Shown here: positions 13,727 to 20,925 of the stretch, in pieces
How the letters are laid out: the number at the start of each line of letters is the position of its first letter
Position numbering within the stretch: position 1 is the first letter of the stretch
Assembly (NCBI GenBank): GCA_002393865.1
Contig: DGUD01000139.1
Location: forward strand, 16,301 to 37,955
Reading direction: 5' to 3'
Length of the DNA: 21,655 nucleotides
Source: Treponema sp. UBA4319
GTDB taxonomy: Bacteria; Spirochaetota; Spirochaetia; Treponematales; Treponemataceae
Notes under the pieces: model-generated
Told to the model about the DNA's origin: nothing
Seen by the model: the letters and a program-made list of their open reading frames with translations, nothing else
Database searches by the model: none
Translations under genes and position numbers: made by a program

Positions 13727-14587
13727 ATGATCCATGAGGATTTTGAATTCAAGAGACACGGATTTGCAGGACATCTCGCTGAGCCGGACGGCGGCAGCGA
13801 CAGGGCTGTTATCATAATTATGGGCGATGAGCAGAGCCTTCTTCCGGGGATAAAATTTGCCGAGAGATTTGCTGACTACGGGATTACAGGCCTTTCCGTT
13901 TCACTTTACGGAGCGGGTGGCTTACCGGATTCGCCGAATCAGGTTCCGCTTGATATGTTTATTCCGGCAGTTACATATCTTCGGGAAGAAAAGCACATTG
14001 AACGCCTAAGTATTTACGGTCAATCGATGGGTTCTATATGTGCTGTGCTTGCCGCAACTTATGTCGGAGGCTTTGAGAATCTCATAATGGTATCTCCTAC
14101 GCATGTGCCTTTCGAGGGGACATTGAAGGATAAGAAGACCATGTCAGGACATAGCATTGCGACATGGAAGGGGCTGGACGTACCGTTTGTCACGGCAGAC
14201 TTCTCGAAGGTGAAGGCGGCAAAATATCAGAAGCATCCTGATGCTAAATGTAAGGTCACAGGCATGTGGGTAGCCTATCATGACGCATATCAGGATATGG
14301 ATGCAGAGGAGAAAGCGAGACTTCATGTCGAAAAGACCGGAGCGAGAGTGCTGCTTATCGCCGGCGATGAGGATGAGGCATGGCCATCAGAATACTCGGC
14401 GAAACTGATAGAGTCGGAGCTTAAAAGGGTGAGCTATGAAAAAGAAGTTAAGCTTATCATTTATCCACATGGAAGCCACCTGAACGGACTTATGCCGAAC
14501 AGAGAAAGAGAGAAAAGACTTTACAGAATGATTCCGCTCATCGGATTAATGTACAAAACTTTCGGCAAGTATCGCAGGAGAACCTGA
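13727..14587 (+). CDS. Alpha/beta hydrolase, acyl-CoA thioesterase/BAAT C-terminal-like
   Basis: Protein of 286 residues without signal peptide. The nucleophile elbow is IYGQSMGS (Ser100), the acid is probably in LIAGDEDEAWPS near 214, and the His is in YPHGSHL near 248. The pairing of GDEDEAWPSEYS with an elbow preceded by a short alpha/beta core is the pattern of the BAAT C-terminal family (bile acid-CoA:amino acid N-acyltransferase/acyl-CoA thioesterase), where bacterial members are of unknown substrate. The start is the first ATG with a matching N-terminus; the ribosome-binding site is weak (GGAAAAG). It stands alone, without the GTTAG operator of its neighbours. Confidence 0.78.
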   Translation: MIHEDFEFKRHGFAGHLAEPDGGSDRAVIIIMGDEQSLLPGIKFAERFADYGITGLSVSLYGAGGLPDSPNQVPLDMFIPAVTYLREEKHIERLSIYGQSMGSICAVLAATYVGGFENLIMVSPTHVPFEGTLKDKKTMSGHSIATWKGLDVPFVTADFSKVKAAKYQKHPDAKCKVTGMWVAYHDAYQDMDAEEKARLHVEKTGARVLLIAGDEDEAWPSEYSAKLIESELKRVSYEKEVKLIIYPHGSHLNGLMPNREREKRLYRMIPLIGLMYKTFGKYRRRT

Positions 14588-14712
14588 CTTATTTTGAACA
14601 ATCGGAGAAGGAAATAATAGAATGGATTAAGTGATAAAATGCCGAATGGATGGAGAGCGGATAGCGCAGTTTCTTGAGGCACTTGAGCGGAAGCTGAGGC
14701 ATCTCCAATCAA

Positions 14713-14728
14713 GTTAGTCAAAACTAAC
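14713..14728. promoter_or_regulatory. GTTAG-N6-CTAAC operator, copy B (DUF6796-like/ICMT-like operon)
   Basis: GTTAGTCAAAACTAAC; the arms extend to a perfect 6-bp repeat with a 4-nt loop. It ends 3 bp before the -35 box, exactly as copy A does. Confidence 0.8.
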
Positions 14729-14731
14729 CTA

Positions 14732-14760
14732 TTGAGCAAAAATCCCCCAAGTGCTAAAAT
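14732..14760 (+). promoter_or_regulatory. Sigma-70 promoter of the DUF6796-like operon, placed for a leaderless mRNA
   Basis: TTGAGC (14732-14737), a 17-bp spacer and TAAAAT (14755-14760), with TGC before the -10 box. The expected start is at 14767, which is the A of the ATG. No Shine-Dalgarno sequence is present. Confidence 0.6.
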
Positions 14761-14766
14761 CACTTT

Positions 14767-15447
14767 ATGAAAAACTCAACTAAAAACACGCTCGCGTTGG
14801 TATGCGGCATTTTGGGCTGCCTCTGCTTCGGGGGCGGCGACTATCTTATGATGTACGGCTCTCCCGACCATGCGGGAAAAATTGTGTGGCTCACATCTGG
14901 CACTGCACAGATTCCCCAGTGGCGCTACATTCTTGCGATGGCGCTTGCTTTTCCCGGAATCATCTTTTACGGCGCGGCCTTGTTTTCGGCGCAGGACTTT
15001 ATAACAGAAGAAAAACACAAAAAAATATATCACTACCTGAACGCGTTCGGGCTTACTCCGTGGATTTCCCTTCACTTAATTTATGTCGTAATCCTTAGCC
15101 TTTTTGCCTGGCTCAGCAACAACGGATTTTCTTCCGACGCGTTAAACATTTGTGAAAATCTCTTTGCGAATTTTTCCTGGCTCATTCCGCTGAGCGAGGC
15201 TCTGATGCTTCCTGTATTTATCTACTGGTTTTACTTGCAGATTTCGGGAAAGACCGTGTTCAAAAAAAGCATGGCATTCACGAACGTGCTGGTTATATTC
15301 GGCGTGCTAAAGCTCGTCTCCCTTCTGATGCCGCAAAGCGCGTTCCGTCTCGCGTTCACGAACGGACTTATGAGCGAGAGCATGGCCATCTGGTTCATGC
15401 TGATTTTTACAGGAGTCGGTAAGAAGAAATATGAAAAACTTTGTTAA
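14767..15447 (+). CDS. Polytopic membrane protein, DUF6796-like
   Basis: Protein of 226 residues with about six hydrophobic helices. GCLCFGGGDYLMMYGSP (16-32) and AQIPQWRYILAMALAFPGII near 47-66 recall the DUF6796 family of clostridial and spirochaetal membrane proteins; I name this from memory and with moderate certainty. No function is known. It ends in a C-terminal cysteine (KKKYEKLC). First gene of the operon under operator copy B; no ribosome-binding site precedes its ATG, and its 3' end overlaps the ICMT-like gene by 17 bp. Confidence 0.8.
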   Translation: MKNSTKNTLALVCGILGCLCFGGGDYLMMYGSPDHAGKIVWLTSGTAQIPQWRYILAMALAFPGIIFYGAALFSAQDFITEEKHKKIYHYLNAFGLTPWISLHLIYVVILSLFAWLSNNGFSSDALNICENLFANFSWLIPLSEALMLPVFIYWFYLQISGKTVFKKSMAFTNVLVIFGVLKLVSLLMPQSAFRLAFTNGLMSESMAIWFMLIFTGVGKKKYEKLC

Positions 15448-15961
15448 GGAAGGTCAGAAACTTCCGCTTTTTGGAGTGGGACCTTACATCGTCTACGGAA
15501 TGGCGGCGGTGACTGTCGCTGCGATTGTGCTTTTCTGCCATGTGCTAAAAATCGGGAACTTGGGAATGGCGTGGCTTCTTGTGTTCAGAATCGCGGGCGG
15601 CGTTTTGATTGCGCTTGGAGTTTTTGTCTGGCTCATGGGCGCGGTATTCTCCCACATGGACGAAAGCATCACCGAAAACAAATTGCAGACCCGCGGAATC
15701 TATGCGTGGGTGCGAAATCCCATGTACTCAGGCGGGTGGATTCTGATTATTGGAATCAGCATGATGTGGGTGAACGCGCTTGTCCTTGTAAGCGTTCCGA
15801 TTAACTGGCTTATTATGACGGTAAGCCTTAAAAACACAGAGGAAAAGTGGCTCCTTAATTTGTACGGCGAGGAATACGCTGATTACAAAAAACGCGTGAA
15901 CCGCTGCATTCCCTGGTTCCCGAAAAAAAATAGTCAATCTACGAAGGAGCAAAGACTATGA
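15431..15961 (+). CDS. Isoprenylcysteine carboxyl methyltransferase (ICMT)/phospholipid methyltransferase family protein
   Basis: Protein of 176 residues with about four or five membrane helices. LQTRGIYAWVRNPMYSGG (85-102) is the SAM-binding signature of the family, and EEKWLLNLYGEEYADYKKRV with IPWF (137-163) is the conserved C-terminal block. Members methylate carboxyl groups of prenylated cysteines in eukaryotes; bacterial relatives methylate lipids, isoprenoids or unknown substrates. It overlaps the preceding gene by 17 bp and the following one by 4 bp (ATGA), so translation is probably coupled. Confidence 0.88.
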   Translation: MKNFVKEGQKLPLFGVGPYIVYGMAAVTVAAIVLFCHVLKIGNLGMAWLLVFRIAGGVLIALGVFVWLMGAVFSHMDESITENKLQTRGIYAWVRNPMYSGGWILIIGISMMWVNALVLVSVPINWLIMTVSLKNTEEKWLLNLYGEEYADYKKRVNRCIPWFPKKNSQSTKEQRL

Positions 15962-16461
15962 TTCTGACGGTTTTTCTTGCAGTCATTTTTTGTGCGGCGA
16001 TAACGGTGATGATGTTTTCGGCTGTGGCTTTTATTCAGAAGAAGAAAATGTTTTCGTCCGCGCCAAAGGAGATCCGTGGCGTGATAGGGGAACGCGACAA
16101 GGAATTGTTTTACGGCGCAAGGGCAATCGGCTGTGTCCTTATGATTTTCAGCTTCCTGATGATAGCCGGTGTTGTGGCAATCGCAATTTTGGACGGTCTA
16201 AAAAACGGATTTTCTTTCTGGCAGTTTTTTACAAGGTTTGTCATAGTATTTTCCGTCTACAAAATTTACGATATGGTTTTCTTTGACTACTTCCTTTTGA
16301 TGAAGTTTCATTTTTTCCAATTTTATTTTCCCGAAACCGAAAGTGCAATGGCAGGAAGGAAATATGGCTTTAACATCGTAAGCCAGCTCTTAAAACTTCT
16401 TGTGATTTTCCCTGCAATCTCTGCGCTTGTAGCGTGGATTTTTACGGCAATCATTTCATAA
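15958..16461 (+). CDS. Small four-helix membrane protein with FFDYF motif, paralogue of the gene at 12080
   Basis: Protein of 167 residues with four hydrophobic segments (near 2-25, 57-78, 90-115 and 140-163). The block YDMVFFDYFLLMKFHFFQ with FPET (104-127) matches the product of 12080-12577 nearly residue for residue, while the first loop (SSAPKEIRGVIGERDKEL) differs. The family is unrecognised. The conserved Asp, Tyr, His and Glu suggest a shared active or metal site. It starts within the ICMT-like stop codon with an AAGGAG site, and ends the operon. Confidence 0.87.
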   Translation: MILTVFLAVIFCAAITVMMFSAVAFIQKKKMFSSAPKEIRGVIGERDKELFYGARAIGCVLMIFSFLMIAGVVAIAILDGLKNGFSFWQFFTRFVIVFSVYKIYDMVFFDYFLLMKFHFFQFYFPETESAMAGRKYGFNIVSQLLKLLVIFPAISALVAWIFTAIIS

Positions 16462-16484
16462 ATTTCTTTACCATGAAAATTCAC

Positions 16485-16513
16485 TTGCCAAATTTCAAAG
16501 AAACTTTTATCAT
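16485..16513 (+). promoter_or_regulatory. Sigma-70 promoter of the ATC hydrolase-like operon
   Basis: TTGCCA (16485-16490), a 17-bp spacer and TATCAT (16508-16513). Expected start near 16520, so operator copy C would lie at about +1 to +17. Confidence 0.5.
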
Positions 16514-16520
16514 ACAATAA

Positions 16521-16536
16521 GTTAGCAAAAACTAAC
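16521..16536. promoter_or_regulatory. GTTAG-N6-CTAAC operator, copy C (ATC hydrolase-like operon)
   Basis: GTTAGCAAAAACTAAC, 14 bp before the ATG at 16551 and just upstream of the AAGGAG ribosome-binding site. Unlike copies A and B it lies downstream of the promoter, a position suited to repression. Confidence 0.78.
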
Positions 16537-16550
16537 ATAAGGAGCAGCAA

Positions 16551-17186
16551 ATGAAGCAATACAATCCGAAGTCACTTGTAAAAATCAGCCGCTACCAGAA
16601 CTTTTTCCCCACGCTGGACGCGGAAATCCAGAAAGATATTTACGCACGGATGGCCGGGCTTTTGGAGGAGGAGAAGGAATACTGCGACAAAGGGAACTAC
16701 GAGCATATCGCCCAGATTGTCACTTCAATCGCAATCTACGAGGTTCTACAAAGACACGGGAAGAGCGAGGATGAGGCGTACAAAATCGTAAGCGAGGAAA
16801 TGTGGGCCTTCCTTGACCCAAGCGCCATGCAGAAACTTTCCAAGAAAAGTTTTTTTATGCCGCTTATGAAAAAAGTGGTGCCGTTCGGATTTTCCAAAAA
16901 GAGCAGGAAAGGCTGGCGCTACACATGGCACCTGGACGAAGACGGAAAAGACGAGTTCCACTTTGAGTGCAACGAATGCATCTGTGCAAAAATCCTCGGT
17001 AAGCGCGGACTTTTAAAACTCGGCTCGATGTGCTGTCACGCCGACATCATAAATTACGGCTCGCTCCACTACACTGATTTTATCTGCACAAAAACGCTGT
17101 GCCAAGGCGGCGACCTGTGCGACTTTAAATTCATCCGCCACAAGACTGACGCGGGCGACGGCTGGAAGCGGACGGAGAGCATTTAG
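16551..17186 (+). CDS. L-2-amino-thiazoline-4-carboxylic acid (ATC) hydrolase-like protein
   Basis: Protein of 211 residues, probably cytoplasmic. The C-terminal half is cysteine-rich: FECNECICAKILGK near 144, then GSMCCHADI near 164, then ICTKTLCQGGDLCDFKF near 180-196. This C-x-C spacing followed by a CxxD and a final CxF/Y block is the pattern of the ATC hydrolase family (PF14196), named for the Pseudomonas enzyme in L-cysteine synthesis from ATC. Most bacterial members are only distant relatives with unknown substrates. A strong AAGGAG site sets the start. It shares an operon with the alpha/beta hydrolase 21 bp downstream, under operator copy C. Confidence 0.8.
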   Translation: MKQYNPKSLVKISRYQNFFPTLDAEIQKDIYARMAGLLEEEKEYCDKGNYEHIAQIVTSIAIYEVLQRHGKSEDEAYKIVSEEMWAFLDPSAMQKLSKKSFFMPLMKKVVPFGFSKKSRKGWRYTWHLDEDGKDEFHFECNECICAKILGKRGLLKLGSMCCHADIINYGSLHYTDFICTKTLCQGGDLCDFKFIRHKTDAGDGWKRTESI

Positions 17187-17207
17187 GCGGCTCAAGGAGG
17201 AACAAAA

Positions 17208-17975
17208 ATGCAATACGAAGAAATGGGAAACATGACAGGAAAGACCCTGATGCTCCTTCCGGGCACCTGCTGCGACTGGCAGACGAACTTCGGAAATGTT
17301 ATCCCCGCGCTGTCTCAAAACTATCACCTTATCTGCGTGAACTATGACGGCTTTGACGGAAGCGGGGCGGTTTTCCCCGACATGATTACGGTGACGAAAA
17401 AGATAGAGGCGTACATCAAGGAAAAACACGCGGGGCGGCTTGATGGTGCGCTCGGCTCCTCGCTCGGCTCAAGCTTTGTCGGGCAGCTGGTACAGCGGAA
17501 AAACGTGCACATCGACCATGCCATTTTCGGAAGCCCTGACCTTGACCAGAGCGGCAAGCTCAGCGCGTGGCTCCAGTCAAAGCTGGTGGTTCCGCTCCTT
17601 ACGAGTTTTACAAAGAGCGAAAAGAAGAGGAACAAGACGCGCGAAAAGCTAAAGAACTTTTTCTTGATGGACGACGAGACGGCGGACAAGTTCATGGAAT
17701 GTTTTTCCAAATTCAGCCCTGAGTCAATCAAAAATGAATACTACACGGATTTGCTTACATGGCTGGACAATGACATCAGCGTTGAGCACACGAGGGCGCA
17801 CTTTATCTACGCGAACAAGATGGGAGAAAAATACCTTAGACGCTACAAGAAATATTTCCATGACCCGGACATCAGGGAATTCGACATGCAGCACGAGCAG
17901 TGGGTTTTCGGAGAGGAACGATACAGAATACCAGTACTGAAAGCGATAGACGAGTTCATGGAAATGCCGGTATGA
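17208..17975 (+). CDS. Alpha/beta hydrolase
   Basis: Protein of 255 residues, soluble. LMLLPGTCCDWQTNF near 14-28 is the oxyanion strand and loop, and LGSSLGSSF (82-90) is the nucleophile elbow with Ser85. The catalytic His is probably in FDMQHEQWVF near 227. A basic lid region (TKSEKKRNKTREKLKNFF) lies in the middle. The substrate is unknown. AAGGAGG 8 bp upstream sets the start. Second gene after the ATC hydrolase-like gene; its 3' end overlaps the convergent beta-lactamase-family gene by 20 bp. Confidence 0.82.
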   Translation: MQYEEMGNMTGKTLMLLPGTCCDWQTNFGNVIPALSQNYHLICVNYDGFDGSGAVFPDMITVTKKIEAYIKEKHAGRLDGALGSSLGSSFVGQLVQRKNVHIDHAIFGSPDLDQSGKLSAWLQSKLVVPLLTSFTKSEKKRNKTREKLKNFFLMDDETADKFMECFSKFSPESIKNEYYTDLLTWLDNDISVEHTRAHFIYANKMGEKYLRRYKKYFHDPDIREFDMQHEQWVFGEERYRIPVLKAIDEFMEMPV

Positions 17976-19117
17976 GGGATTCTGAAGTTTTCATCACTTC
18001 CTGCTCCCCCATCATCTTCGTGCCGATTAGCGTTGCGGGAATCCTAAAGGACGGCGCGGTGCCGGAAAGCACGACGACAGCTTTTTTTGTCTGCAGGACT
18101 GAACGCGAGGTAGCAGTTAAAGCGGCCGGTACCGCCGTTGTGTGCCAGAAAAATCCGTCCGCCTCATCGCAAATCCATGCGCGTCCGATTCTGTCCGCGT
18201 GGATTCCCAATTTTTCGTTCCGGGATTTTTCTTTGCTCGGACCAATCTCAAAAAACATTTCGCGGCAACTTGAAAAGATTCCTTCGCCTTCCAAAAGCAG
18301 CTGCGCGTATAAAATCATGTCCCCGATTGTTGAGTAGAGCGCGCCCGCCGGGATGTAGCCGTCCTCCGCCCTCCAATCCCAGTAGCCAAAAAGATTTCCC
18401 GTGCCGTCCGCAATTCGTGTGTGCGCCAAACCAAGCTCATTTTGCGCAAAGTCATTCACAAGCTCCGTGTAGGATTTTTGACAGGCTGATTCAAGCACGA
18501 GCCCTAAAACCGCATAGCCGAAGTTAGAGTATTCAAACGGAAAATCCGATTCCTTTTCAAAAGTGATTTTTGAAGCCCGCTCCAGAATCTGCTTTTTGGT
18601 GATGCCATAAAAATCATTTCTGCCTAAAAGATGATTCTGCGCCATGCCCTTTTCAAGATAGTACGGCTTGTAGCCCGACGTGTGCGAAAGGATGTTCCTG
18701 ATTTTAGGGTACGCTCTTCCATCCGCAGGGGAGGGCATGTCAAGGAAGCGGTCAATCCTGTCGTCAAGGGAAAGTTTGCCGTCCGACTCCGCCTTGGCAA
18801 TAAGCAGCGCGGTGAACGTCTTCGTGAGGCTCCCGATTTCATACACATTCTGAATATGTTCCTCAAGCGGAAGAAGAATGCCGTCTTTTTCGTACACGCG
18901 GATTTCTGAATTTTCTCCGCTTATTTTTGCCGTTGTGATTCGCGCGTCAGTTCCGCCAAGCGTGTAAAAAATGCAATTTTCGGAAGAAAGCTCATCCAGT
19001 TTTTGCGTGGAAGAGCAGGACGAAAGGAATGCCGCCGCAAATGCCGCTTCCTGCGAAAAGAGATTTCCTGCAAAGAAAAAAAAATACCGCGTATAAGAAA
19101 GACTTTCTGTTCTTCAT
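17956..19117 (-). pseudogene. Serine beta-lactamase/PBP-family lipoprotein, frameshifted at a T9 run in the signal peptide
   Basis: With one T removed from the nine-T run (19076-19084) the gene encodes about 386 residues. The N-terminus MKNRKSFLYAVFFFFAG is a signal peptide, followed by FLSSC (lipobox). The catalytic domain has SLTK (SxxK, Ser96-Lys99), YSN (196-198) and WHTT where class C-like enzymes usually have HTG. Such proteins are serine hydrolases, esterases or D-Ala-D-Ala peptidases. As written, translation from the ATG at 19117 (AGAGGG upstream) would stop after 41 residues. The open frame continues from about 19080 to 17956 without further damage; a GTG at 18897 could start a shorter product lacking the export signal. 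This may be slippage-controlled, newly inactivated, or an assembly error. Confidence 0.8.
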
Positions 19118-19133
19118 GCATCCCTCTGATGCA

Positions 19134-19162
19134 ATAATCAGTTTTAATGCAAACTAATTTAT
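19134..19162. promoter_or_regulatory. Candidate TetR operator D at the beta-lactamase-family promoter
   Basis: The pattern ATAA-n4-TTTTA-n4-AAACT-n-ATTTAT also occurs, on the opposite strand, at 19810-19838 before the tetR gene (21 of 29 bases identical). It covers the predicted transcription start and touches the -10 box. AGTTT-taatgc-AAACT inside it (19140-19155) is an inverted repeat, and AATTTATTATAAATT (19156-19170) is a second palindrome. Confidence 0.5.
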
Positions 19163-19190
19163 TATAAATTGATTTATAGTATTATGTAAA
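19161..19190 (-). promoter_or_regulatory. Sigma-70 promoter of the beta-lactamase-family gene
   Basis: Minus strand TTTACA (19190-19185), an 18-bp spacer and a perfect TATAAT (19166-19161). Expected start near 19154. Confidence 0.6.
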
Positions 19191-19220
19191 AAGGTTTATA
19201 TTATTTCTTTTTTCTGATTC

Positions 19221-19788
19221 CTAGTTTTTGATTTCGCTCCAGAATTGGTTTGCCGCTTCGTTCATCATCTTTTTTGCCTGCTGTTTTGTGATTTTTAAAA
19301 GCCCGGAAGCGATAAAGCACGCAAGTCCGTGGGTGTAAACAAGCGTGTTCGTAAAATAAGCGCGGATTTTCCGCACGCTAAGCCCCGATTCCTTTGCAAT
19401 CTGCTTTATAAGCTCCGCATTGCCGCTTTTCTGGAAAAGGAATTCCAGTCCTCCGCCCGTATAGCCGCTTTCGCCGCTCATATAGAGATAGCGGAACAGC
19501 TTCGGCTCATCAAAAGCAAGACACAGGTACGAAAACCCAACTTCAGCGAACGCATGTTTCCCGTTTGATTCCGGGCGCATTTTGGCGTTTGCGTAATCAA
19601 GCGCATACTCAGTGAGGGCGGCACGGAAATTCTCCATTCCCCGGAAGTGCCAGGAAATGGGCTGCGTGGAGCACCCGATTTTTTTCCGCAAGCGACTTTA
19701 TGGTTATGGAAGCATACCCGTCTTTAATAAGCATTTCGAGCGCGTTTTTCAGAATCACATCTTTCGGGATTTTTGGGCTGCTCGGCAT
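19221..19788 (-). pseudogene. TetR/AcrR-family regulator, frameshifted at an A7 run in the DNA-binding domain
   Basis: From the ATG at 19788 (AGAGG upstream) the frame reads MPSSPKIPKDVILKNALEML and ASITIKSLAEK, then meets a seven-A run (coding strand of about 19679-19685). With six A the reading continues IGCSTQPISWHFRGMENF, the recognition helix of a TetR protein, and goes on to the natural stop, giving about 188 residues. As written, the product ends after about 60 residues, inside the helix-turn-helix. The rest (to 19221) is intact and includes a normal ligand-binding domain. It lies upstream of, and in the same direction as, the beta-lactamase-family gene, and both promoters share a motif. 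Possible readings are a slippage-controlled gene, a fresh pseudogene or a sequencing error. Confidence 0.82.
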
Positions 19789-19809
19789 CGTAACCTCTTT
19801 TAGAATGAT

Positions 19810-19838
19810 ATAAATGAGTTTACTGTAAAATCAGTTAT
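19810..19838. promoter_or_regulatory. Candidate TetR operator E and tetR promoter region
   Basis: Second copy of the 29-bp motif described at 19134. A possible minus-strand promoter, TTGCAC with a 17-bp spacer and TAAACT, overlaps it, so binding would block tetR expression (autorepression). Confidence 0.45.
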
Positions 19839-19902
19839 TGTGCAACGGATGTCCCGCATCCGCACTCCGTCAAAATCTTCTCATGTTATATTCCGGTTTT
19901 CT

Positions 19903-20847
19903 TTACAGTGATTCAACAAATATTGTTATTCTTTCAGCAATTTTATCTTGCATAAAATTATGCACATAATGACCACAATCCAGTTCTATCACTTCTGCAC
20001 GTGCAAGATCTGAAGCATAATCATTCTGAATACTCAGCCAATTTTCAACGCCCGTTTCTCTCCCATCAGAAACAAACATAAGCATCGGAACATCAGGCTT
20101 AGGTTTGTTATCGATCTCTGTCACTGCCTCGGGAATCGCCAAGCCCTCATTTATAACACAAACATTTACTGCTATTCTTGCAGCCAGTGCCCTGTATATT
20201 TTCTTTTCCTCTTCCGTGAGGTTTTCCGGAAGTGAACTATCTGAATAATAGAATCTGACCAGTCCCAATTTTCGGGCAAATGCTGCCAGTCGTTCCCTCT
20301 TAATCGTGCTATCCCAGTCCCAATTATCGTATGTCCTCGGAAGTGACATATCTAGGCCCACGATAGCTTCTACTTCATCAGGATAATTCTGAGCCCACAT
20401 TATTGCTTCAAGCCCTGACATAGAGTGTGGGCAAAGAACAAATGGGCCTTCTATTCCGGCCTTGGTAAGGGCTTCTCTATCTTGTCTAAGAATCGTATCA
20501 AAAGATCTCTCACTATCAATTACATTACTAAAGCCATACCCGAATTTTTCAATAACAACAATCTTATAGTCGTTGCTCAAAAGAGAATACAAGCCCCTAA
20601 AATCAAGAACAGGAGCAGCTGTTCCTGAACCAGAGAGAAAAAGAAGTGTATGCTCTCCTTCACCTTCGGTATATATATTCATCCTGTGACCATCAACTTC
20701 AACATACTGTCCAATAGGATGCTCTATTAAAGTTTCTTCAGTTGCAAGCATGATTTTATTATAGACAAAAATTACACCTATAAGAACGACCAACACTATG
20801 AAAAATATCAATAAAACCTTCCCGATTTTTTTAATAACTTTCTTCAT
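19903..20847 (-). CDS. Membrane-anchored alpha/beta hydrolase
   Basis: Protein of 314 residues. Residues 1-9 are basic and 10-30 form one transmembrane helix, so the enzyme is held to the membrane with its catalytic domain outside the cytoplasm. LLFLSGSGTAAPV near 68-80 is the oxyanion loop, CPHSMSG (139-145) the nucleophile elbow with Ser142, and GHYVHNF near 297 holds the catalytic His. Related proteins are often annotated as haloalkane dehalogenase-like or proline iminopeptidase-like hydrolases; the substrate is unknown. The start has CAGGAGA upstream. The gene is visibly AT-richer than its neighbours (many AAT, ATA and TTA codons), which suggests it came from a lower-GC donor. A strong inverted repeat lies at its promoter. 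Confidence 0.87.
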   Translation of the reverse strand: MKKVIKKIGKVLLIFFIVLVVLIGVIFVYNKIMLATEETLIEHPIGQYVEVDGHRMNIYTEGEGEHTLLFLSGSGTAAPVLDFRGLYSLLSNDYKIVVIEKFGYGFSNVIDSERSFDTILRQDREALTKAGIEGPFVLCPHSMSGLEAIMWAQNYPDEVEAIVGLDMSLPRTYDNWDWDSTIKRERLAAFARKLGLVRFYYSDSSLPENLTEEEKKIYRALAARIAVNVCVINEGLAIPEAVTEIDNKPKPDVPMLMFVSDGRETGVENWLSIQNDYASDLARAEVIELDCGHYVHNFMQDKIAERITIFVESL

Positions 20848-20925
20848 TGCCTATTCTCCTGAAATATATTCTTGCATACCAAAATGCCGCGCTACGGGCT
20901 ATATCGGCACAGCACGGCTCAATAA

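Noticed and set aside
18921..19121. Separate 66-codon gene beginning MHEEQKVFLIRG upstream of the beta-lactamase-family gene
   Set aside because: The same DNA in another frame gives the signal peptide and lipobox of the frameshifted lipoprotein, which explains it better.
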